Origin: Pedosphaera sp.
GTDB lineage: Bacteria; Verrucomicrobiota; Verrucomicrobiae; Limisphaerales; Pedosphaeraceae
Assembly (NCBI GenBank): GCA_028293265.1
Contig: JAQGPB010000282.1
Location: 1 to 11,237 of the forward strand
Length of the DNA: 11,237 nucleotides
Reading direction: 5' to 3'
The position numbers and the translations under genes are program-made. Positions within the stretch are counted from its first letter, which is position 1. Every line of letters begins with the position of its first letter. The notes beneath the pieces are model-generated. The model was not told where the DNA came from. It saw only the letters and a list, made by a program, of their open reading frames with translations, and did no database searches. Positions 6,646 through 11,237 of the stretch are shown piece by piece.

Positions 6646-7080
6646 ATGAAGGCAAGGGATTTTATCAAGGAGCTGCACAACGAGGACATTGTGGCGGCGA
6701 TCCGCAAGGCGGAAAAGCGGACGTCCGGTGAAATCCGCGTTTTCATCAGCCGCCGAGAACCAACGGATGCCATAACGGCGGCGCAGGAGCAATTCGCGAA
6801 GCTGGGAATGGACAAGACCGCCGAGAAAAACGCGGTGTTGATTTACGTGGCGCCGCGCGTGCGGAAATTCGCCATCATCGGCGACGCGGGCGTGCATCAA
6901 CGTTGCGGCGATGGCTTTTGGCAGGCGGTGGCGGGAGAAATGACGGGGCATTTCAGGAAGAGTCAGTTCACCGAAGGAATTCTTCACGGCATCCACAAGG
7001 CGGGCGAATTGCTGGCGCAACATTTTCCGGGCAAGCCGGATCATCCGAACCAACTGCCGGATGATGTGGAGCATGATTGA
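6646..7080 (+). CDS. Second, short TPM-domain protein without signal peptide
   Basis: A 144-residue protein starting 7 nt after the preceding stop, so probably translated from the same mRNA. It shows the TPM pattern of the short family members: AIRKAEKRTSGEIRVFI (18-34), QFAKLGMDKTAEKNAVLIYVAPR (from about 49), FAIIGDAGVH (75-84), FWQAVAGEM (91-99) and FTEGILHGI (108-116). It has no signal peptide and no membrane helix, so it is predicted to stay in the cytoplasm, in contrast to its neighbour. Three-gene sets of lemA, long TPM and short TPM recur in several phyla, which supports a shared but undefined envelope-related role. The family call is confident. The compartment is inferred. Confidence 0.9.
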   Translation: MKARDFIKELHNEDIVAAIRKAEKRTSGEIRVFISRREPTDAITAAQEQFAKLGMDKTAEKNAVLIYVAPRVRKFAIIGDAGVHQRCGDGFWQAVAGEMTGHFRKSQFTEGILHGIHKAGELLAQHFPGKPDHPNQLPDDVEHD

Positions 7081-7115
7081 AAAGACCACTTCCAGTTTCA
7101 AACCGCACTATTTAC

Positions 7116-7191
7116 CCCGCAGATTCGGAGACGGCCGCAGATAAAAGCAGGGGTTAAATCAGCCATCTGCAGTCGTCTCCGAATCTGCGGG
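7116..7191. repeat. Long-armed inverted repeat between convergent genes
   Basis: Arms of 27 nt at 7116-7142 and 7165-7191 match at 25 positions (CCCGCAGATTCGGAG... against ...CTCCGAATCTGCGGG), with a 22-nt loop. The element lies between the convergent ends of the short TPM gene and the Fe-ADH gene, where it could act as a bidirectional terminator, although no long T-run follows. The CCGCAGATT...GCAGATAAAAG wording resembles dispersed intergenic repeats of Verrucomicrobiota and other phyla. A non-autonomous mobile or REP-like element is therefore the alternative explanation. No flanking target duplication was recognised. Confidence 0.6.
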
Positions 7192-7204
7192 AGCAATGCT
7201 ATTG

Positions 7205-8425
7205 CTAACCGGCGTCCCCGTTTCCGCGCGGCTCGAAGGCGGCTTCGTAAAGCTGGACAAAATCGGCTTCGGTCAGCGGGCGCGGGTTGAAGCCGGCGGT
7301 CCATTGGCGCGCGGCTTCGGCAGCGAGCGTTTTGAGATCGGATTTTTTCACGCCGCAGTCCGCGAGAGAACGCGGCATTTGCGCCAGATTAAGAAGTGAT
7401 TCCAAGCGCGCGATCAAGGCGCCGAGAGCGGGTTCGTGGCCGTCGCTGACACAGGCGATCTCCGGCGCGGAAGCCAGTTCGGCGTAAGCGTGCCGCGCGG
7501 CCGAATCCTGGCCGTTGAAACGCACGACCAATGGCAGCATGATGCCAACGGCCTGACCGTGGACAAGGTTGTAACGCGCAGTGAGGGGATTCGCCGCGGA
7601 ATGGACGGCACCGAGCATGCTGTTTTCGATGGCGGTCCCGGCGAGCGCCGCGCCCAACAACATCCGCCCGCGCGCTTCGAGATCGGCGGGATTGCGCAGC
7701 ACGGTGGGAAAACTGCTTACCAATAATTTGAATGCTTCGTGGGAATACATCAGCGAGAGGGCATTCCGTTTGCGGGTCACGGCGGTTTCGACAGCGTGGG
7801 TGATGGCATCAATGCCGGTACAGGCCGCGACGCGCGCCGGTTGCGAGACGGTCAGCGCGGGATCGAGAATGGCAATGCGAGCGGCGGCTTTCGGATCGCC
7901 GCAGGCCATTTTTTGGTGGGTGTGTTCGTCCGCAATCAACGCGAAGGACTGGCATTCGCTGCCGGTGCCGGCGGTGGTGGGAATTGCGATCAAGGGGAGC
8001 ATGGTTTTCGTCGCTTTGCCGACGCCCCAGTAGTCGTGCATGCGGCCGCCGTTGGTCAGGAGAAAATTGCAACCCTTGGCGGTGTCCATGCTGCTGCCGC
8101 CGCCCAATCCGACGATGGTGTCGGTCGCGGCCGCTTTGGCCACAGCCAGGCATTCATCCACGTCGCGCGTGGTGGGATTCTCGCGGGCTTTGCCGAAAAG
8201 CGTGACCTGCAAACCCGCCGCTTCCAAAATTCGTTGCACGCGCCCGGCGTGGCCGGCGGCGACGATGCCAGGATCGGTCACGAGCAGAATTTTTTTTGCT
8301 CCAATTTCGCGGGCCAGTTCACCGGCGCGCTCGACGGTGTTTACGCCGAAAACCAAACGTGTGCGCGGCTGATGGTCGAAGGGCGCGGAACCGGTGAGCG
8401 TGTCTGAAGAGGCAGTGTTGGACAT
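7205..8425 (-). CDS. Iron-containing (group III) alcohol dehydrogenase
   Basis: A 406-residue full-length member of the Fe-ADH family, which interconverts alcohols and aldehydes or ketones with NAD(P)H in the cytoplasm. The nucleotide-binding N-terminal domain shows the GLGGGSSMDTAK motif (107-117) and IPTTAGTGSE (148-157). The C-terminal helical domain carries the expected metal ligands Asp206, His210 (GIDAITHAVE), His275 (GAVHSAANPLTARYN) and His289 (LVHGQAVGIMLP). All four ligands are present, so the enzyme should be active. Substrate cannot be read from the sequence. The ATG is preceded by AGGAA at suitable spacing. It begins 18 nt after the aldehyde dehydrogenase stop on the same strand, implying a two-step acyl/aldehyde/alcohol pair. 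The metal could be Fe or Zn in practice. Confidence 0.94.
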   Translation of the reverse strand: MSNTASSDTLTGSAPFDHQPRTRLVFGVNTVERAGELAREIGAKKILLVTDPGIVAAGHAGRVQRILEAAGLQVTLFGKARENPTTRDVDECLAVAKAAATDTIVGLGGGSSMDTAKGCNFLLTNGGRMHDYWGVGKATKTMLPLIAIPTTAGTGSECQSFALIADEHTHQKMACGDPKAAARIAILDPALTVSQPARVAACTGIDAITHAVETAVTRKRNALSLMYSHEAFKLLVSSFPTVLRNPADLEARGRMLLGAALAGTAIENSMLGAVHSAANPLTARYNLVHGQAVGIMLPLVVRFNGQDSAARHAYAELASAPEIACVSDGHEPALGALIARLESLLNLAQMPRSLADCGVKKSDLKTLAAEAARQWTAGFNPRPLTEADFVQLYEAAFEPRGNGDAG

Positions 8426-8443
8426 GGGAGCATTCCTGTCATT

Positions 8444-9877
8444 TCACGCGCGCTCGATGGAGCGGCGTTTGTATAAAAACTCGAACATGTTGCCTTCGTG
8501 CGGCTGGTCCCAAGAAATTTTCATCGTGGAGATCGGGCCGAGATTCAGCCTTTCTATGAGCGGCGATTCGAGCAATTGTTCCGTAAAAGCCGGATCTTTC
8601 GTGATGGCGGTCACGACCAGCGACGGGCCGATTTGCTTAAGCATTTCCGCCTGCGGGACCTCGACGACGCTGGCGTATGGGCAAAGGAACTCGCGGTTCG
8701 CCAGCGGATGGGCGAAGGATTGGCAATGAACAATCGTGGGCCGCAGATAGACGCCGCCCTCGAATTCCACCTTGCGCGGGCCGTTGCGATATTTGGCGGT
8801 GACGTCGGTCGCGCCGGAAGTTTTCAAATCCTGCTCGATGGCGCCGTCAATGTATTCGGCCATCTTGGGATTGGCGAAACCGGAAAGGCGGGCGTTTTCA
8901 TCTGTGGGCAGCAGCGGCACGATGGGGCCAAGCTTGCGCGCCAGGGCGTCGGCGATTTCCGCGCCGTATTTCGGCACCACGACGGCCGAGGCGTTGATGC
9001 AACTGCGCCCGCCGTTGTCGGAGATGGATGAAGCCATCACGTCGAGATAATTGGGCCAATTCTCGATTTCATCCGCGCCAATGAGAATTTTGCTGAAGCC
9101 TGGGCCGTGAATTTGAATGGCGGGATTGTGCGCGTAACGGTCGGTGGTGCTCTTGTCGCCAAAAATCAGCGCGCGTCCGCACGATTTCAATATCTCCCCT
9201 GCCCCTTCGTGGTCGGTCGGATAAAAACCGAACGCCTCCGCCGGACAACCCGCCGCGATGAACGCCTGGATGAGACGCAGCGGCGTCCAAGGTTCTTCGC
9301 GACCGGGCTTGATGATGACGGGGATTTTCAGCGCAATGGCCGGGAGCCAGAGCGAATTGACCGCCGGGGAATTGCTGGGCATCACGAGGCCAAGCGCCTG
9401 GGTCGTGGGATAATAACTGACCGGCGTGCCGAATTGTTCGCCGTACCCATGGTCGAGAATGGAGAGGTGCAGACCGCGCGTGAGGCCGTTCAATACCGTG
9501 CGCAAATTCGTTAGTGCGTGATGAATCTTCGCCATGTTGCGGCGGACCATGACGTGCGGCAGACCGCTCGTGGCGGAAAGCGTTTCCAGATATTGCTGCG
9601 CGGTTTGGGTGTGGCCTTTGTCGCCCAACGGCAATGTTCCGTTGAGAAAAAATTCGCCCGCCTTGGCGCTGATATCAATGAGTTGCGCGGTGGTGAATTT
9701 TTTCAACGCGGCACGTGACTCTCCCACCTTGGCGAGATCCTTGCGGATGATGCCGGCATTGACCTGGCTGATGAAGACCAGCGGCGTGCCGTTGCGGTGA
9801 TCAACGATTTTGATCTGGTCGAGGCTTTCGTAAGCTTTGCCGCGGCGCAGGACGGGGATGTGGGGGAGGGTGTTCAT
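8444..9877 (-). CDS. Aldehyde dehydrogenase superfamily protein, possibly acylating or acyl-reducing
   Basis: A 477-residue ALDH-fold protein, of normal family length. The Rossmann part includes GLVMPSNSPAVN (163-174; Asn169 fits the oxyanion Asn) and VIIKPGREEPWTP (187-199; Lys190). The nucleophile is Cys293 in NGGRSCINAS, and a REFLCPYASVVEV segment (395-407) corresponds to the E-x-F-x-P motif. At the position where classical ALDHs have E-L-G-G-K with the general-base Glu, this protein reads IHGPGFSKILIG (256-267), so that Glu appears to be absent. This is a feature of CoA-acylating and other acyl-transfer members. Its neighbours are an Fe-ADH (18 nt downstream) and a putative adenylate-forming enzyme upstream. 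Conversion between an activated acyl group and an aldehyde is therefore plausible. The ATG start is bounded by an in-frame TAA two codons upstream. Confidence 0.9.
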   Translation of the reverse strand: MNTLPHIPVLRRGKAYESLDQIKIVDHRNGTPLVFISQVNAGIIRKDLAKVGESRAALKKFTTAQLIDISAKAGEFFLNGTLPLGDKGHTQTAQQYLETLSATSGLPHVMVRRNMAKIHHALTNLRTVLNGLTRGLHLSILDHGYGEQFGTPVSYYPTTQALGLVMPSNSPAVNSLWLPAIALKIPVIIKPGREEPWTPLRLIQAFIAAGCPAEAFGFYPTDHEGAGEILKSCGRALIFGDKSTTDRYAHNPAIQIHGPGFSKILIGADEIENWPNYLDVMASSISDNGGRSCINASAVVVPKYGAEIADALARKLGPIVPLLPTDENARLSGFANPKMAEYIDGAIEQDLKTSGATDVTAKYRNGPRKVEFEGGVYLRPTIVHCQSFAHPLANREFLCPYASVVEVPQAEMLKQIGPSLVVTAITKDPAFTEQLLESPLIERLNLGPISTMKISWDQPHEGNMFEFLYKRRSIERA

Positions 9878-9880
9878 GTT

Positions 9881-9997
9881 TTAGGAATTTCTTTTGCCAG
9901 ATGAGGGATGGCTGTTTGTGCTCCGCTGTGCTTTTTTTAAAAGCGGCGAATCGCGCGAAGTCATGCCCAATTTTTCAGCCAAAGTCGTTGTCTTCAT
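9881..9997 (-). CDS. Possible 38-residue small ORF upstream of the aldehyde dehydrogenase
   Basis: On the minus strand an ATG at 9995-9997 opens 38 codons, beginning MKTTTLAEKLGMTSRDS and rich in Lys, Ser and Thr. They end in TAA only 3 nt before, and in the same frame as, the aldehyde dehydrogenase ATG. It would be a basic hydrophilic peptide with no recognised family. No clear Shine-Dalgarno sequence precedes it and third-position GC is not raised, so coding is doubtful. A role as a leader peptide coupling translation to the next gene is conceivable. Confidence 0.2.
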   Translation of the reverse strand: MKTTTLAEKLGMTSRDSPLLKKAQRSTNSHPSSGKRNS

Positions 9998-10042
9998 GGC
10001 AGCGCCAATATGCCCGAATTCCGTGACTCCGCAAACTCGCAA

Positions 10043-10825
10043 TCATTTGCCCTTGTATTCAAGCGTGGGTGGCAGGTTGAAAACATTCGTCCCAACTTCA
10101 TCAGCGAAAATGACCTTGATGCTGGTGAACCGGTCGTCACGCCATTGCTGCTCTTTCAACAGCCAGTCGCGCACGAATTGGGCGACCGTTTTGCGGCACT
10201 CTTCGCGCACCAGGGCCAGATGCGTGGCATCACCGGCGTATTGGCCGAGGGTTGGTGTGATGTCCTTTTCCAACTGGTCCATTTGTTCGTTGGCGTTAAA
10301 GCGGCCCCAGCCGGCGGTGGATTTTTTTTCCATGCGCGAGGTGTCTATCGCCGGCGGCAGGCTGGGATGTATCCGGGGTGCGTGGACCACGCAAATGTTG
10401 GTCGCCACTTCTAGTTTCCAGGAGTCGTGCAACCGCAAATAATAACGGTAAGTCGCCGGGACTTTGATTTCGGTCACGGTGCTGCCCAGATTCAAATTGC
10501 CCCAGCCGGTGATAAGGTTGTTCGACTCGGACAGGCTTTCGGTCAACGTCAATGTGGCCAATTCCAGGCGGCCACCCGGCTCCGAACTGAGCTGGGGCAG
10601 CGATTCCTCGAATGTCCGGGTGATGGTGCTCTGGCCGAACTTTCCCAGAATTTTCTCCGTCTCCTGTCCGAAAGCGTGGATGCTCTCGGCTGGAATTTTT
10701 GCACAACTCCTGATGGCAATCACCGAACCACCGACAATCAACAGCACGACGAGCACCACGGCCAGCGGCCAGCGAAATTTGCTCAGCGTGCTTTCCGAAC
10801 CAGCTTGTTCCGGGGTGGCGCTCAC
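10043..10825 (-). CDS. Unrecognised single-pass membrane protein
   Basis: A 260-residue protein of no family I can name securely. It has a polar N-terminus (about 1-18), one strong hydrophobic helix (about 19-37, AVVLVVLLIVGGSVIAI), and then a mostly hydrophilic domain of about 220 residues, presumably extracytoplasmic. This contains alternating beta-type stretches (LELATLTLTESL, TYRYYLRLHDSWKLEVATNICVV), a conserved-looking APRIHPSLPPAIDTS segment (149-163), and a C-terminal helical region with E/K/R (about 180-235). The pattern loosely recalls DUF4230-type proteins, but this is only an impression. The GTG start is forced by an in-frame TAG four codons upstream. It lies 38 nt after the adenylate-forming enzyme gene and 165 nt before the aldehyde dehydrogenase gene on the same strand, so co-transcription is likely. 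Confidence 0.75.
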   Translation of the reverse strand: MSATPEQAGSESTLSKFRWPLAVVLVVLLIVGGSVIAIRSCAKIPAESIHAFGQETEKILGKFGQSTITRTFEESLPQLSSEPGGRLELATLTLTESLSESNNLITGWGNLNLGSTVTEIKVPATYRYYLRLHDSWKLEVATNICVVHAPRIHPSLPPAIDTSRMEKKSTAGWGRFNANEQMDQLEKDITPTLGQYAGDATHLALVREECRKTVAQFVRDWLLKEQQWRDDRFTSIKVIFADEVGTNVFNLPPTLEYKGK

Positions 10826-10863
10826 ACGAGCACTCTAGTGCATCACTCACACGCTTCAAGCCA

Positions 10864-11237
10864 TCAATAAACCCCCTCGACGATGTTCTTTTCCATTGCG
10901 CCAAACGGGCGCACTTCGGCGACGCCATCCCAAGTGTAGGGAGCGCGCGGCTCGCGGCGGATGGCCTCATCGCGTTCGAGGAAGCGGGGCATGAAAAATT
11001 CCTTAGTAAGGGTGGTCAGTTCCACGCGGCCCCATTCGCCATAGGCTTTCACCTGCTCGGTTTTGTCCGGGTTCACGACGCGCAGGACGGCGCGCGGCTG
11101 AGGCGAGTAATAGGTGATGGAAAAATTGTCCTCGGGCCGGAGCGGAACGCTGGCGGCGAGGCCCATGAGGGTGTTGCCGTAGGTGGGGTAAAAGCCGATG
11201 CGATTTTCCAGCACTTCCTCGACGATAAAGCGGACGT
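10864..11237 (-). CDS. Putative adenylate-forming enzyme (acyl-CoA ligase / acyl-protein synthetase-like), C-terminal fragment
   Basis: The last 123 residues of a gene whose 5' part lies beyond the window; the frame is open to the edge, so the GTG at 11214 is internal. FYPTYGNTLMG sits where adenylating enzymes have their Y-G-x-T-E motif, with Glu replaced. Further on, YGEWGRVELTTLTKEFFMPRFLERDEA fits the G-E-x-G-x-x-x-x-T-x-L pattern followed by the ribose-binding R-x-x-D region of phenylacetate-CoA-ligase and LuxE-like proteins. Only about 35 residues follow that point, so the usual mobile C-terminal domain of about 100 residues with its catalytic Lys seems absent. That is closer to LuxE-type acyl-protein synthetases. 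Sharing a strand with an aldehyde dehydrogenase and an Fe-ADH suggests it activates a carboxylic acid for reduction. The family call rests on motif resemblance in a fragment. Confidence 0.55.
   Translation of the reverse strand, partial: VRFIVEEVLENRIGFYPTYGNTLMGLAASVPLRPEDNFSITYYSPQPRAVLRVVNPDKTEQVKAYGEWGRVELTTLTKEFFMPRFLERDEAIRREPRAPYTWDGVAEVRPFGAMEKNIVEGVY

Noticed and set aside
10826..10863. Small palindrome GCACT-CT-AGTGC before the membrane protein gene
   Set aside because: A 5-bp stem is within chance expectation and has no T-run. It is too weak to call an operator or terminator.
1..11237. CRISPR, tRNA, transposase, toxin-antitoxin or phage defence genes
   Set aside because: Reading both strands showed no regularly spaced direct repeats, no cloverleaf candidate and no such protein motifs.

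Overview
The window is about 58% GC (rough estimate) and looks like a chromosomal segment from a Verrucomicrobiota-type bacterium, or a close relative in the PVC group. This is inferred from three things: a giant 'two-component regulator propeller' histidine kinase, a lemA/TPM-domain operon, and several long-armed palindromic intergenic repeats of the kind scattered through those genomes. No 16S rRNA or other decisive marker is present, so the assignment is tentative. No tRNA, rRNA, CRISPR array, transposase or phage gene was seen.

Layout. (1) Positions 1-4795, minus strand: a two-component system. A 1372-residue membrane sensor histidine kinase is followed, after a 354-bp gap filled by a palindromic repeat, by a response regulator cut by the window edge. 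The kinase carries two kinds of extracellular beta-propeller: a seven-repeat PLL/tectonin-like lectin module, then about fourteen Reg_prop blades, a Y_Y_Y domain, one membrane helix and a HisKA_3/HATPase_c core. (2) Positions 4796-5227: a divergent intergenic region with two near-perfect hairpins and candidate promoters for both directions. (3) Positions 5228-7080, plus strand: a tight three-gene operon of LemA, an exported membrane-anchored TPM protein with a glycine-rich tail, and a second short TPM protein with no signal peptide. (4) Positions 7081-7204: a convergent intergenic region holding a 27-bp-arm inverted repeat. (5) Positions 7205-11237, minus strand: an apparent gene string. In transcription order it holds the C-terminal part of a putative adenylate-forming enzyme (cut by the window edge), an unrecognised single-pass membrane protein, a possible 38-codon small ORF, an aldehyde dehydrogenase superfamily protein and an iron-containing alcohol dehydrogenase.

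How the genes may work together. The first group is a sensing circuit: an extracellular, probably glycan-related signal is passed by phosphotransfer to the neighbouring regulator. The lemA/TPM operon is a conserved envelope-associated set of unknown biochemical role. The last group could form a short redox pathway. An acid would be activated by adenylation, reduced to an aldehyde by an ALDH-fold enzyme that seems to lack the usual general-base glutamate (as acylating or acyl-reducing members do), and reduced to an alcohol by the Fe-ADH. The pathway is inferred from gene order and motifs; no substrate can be read from the sequence.
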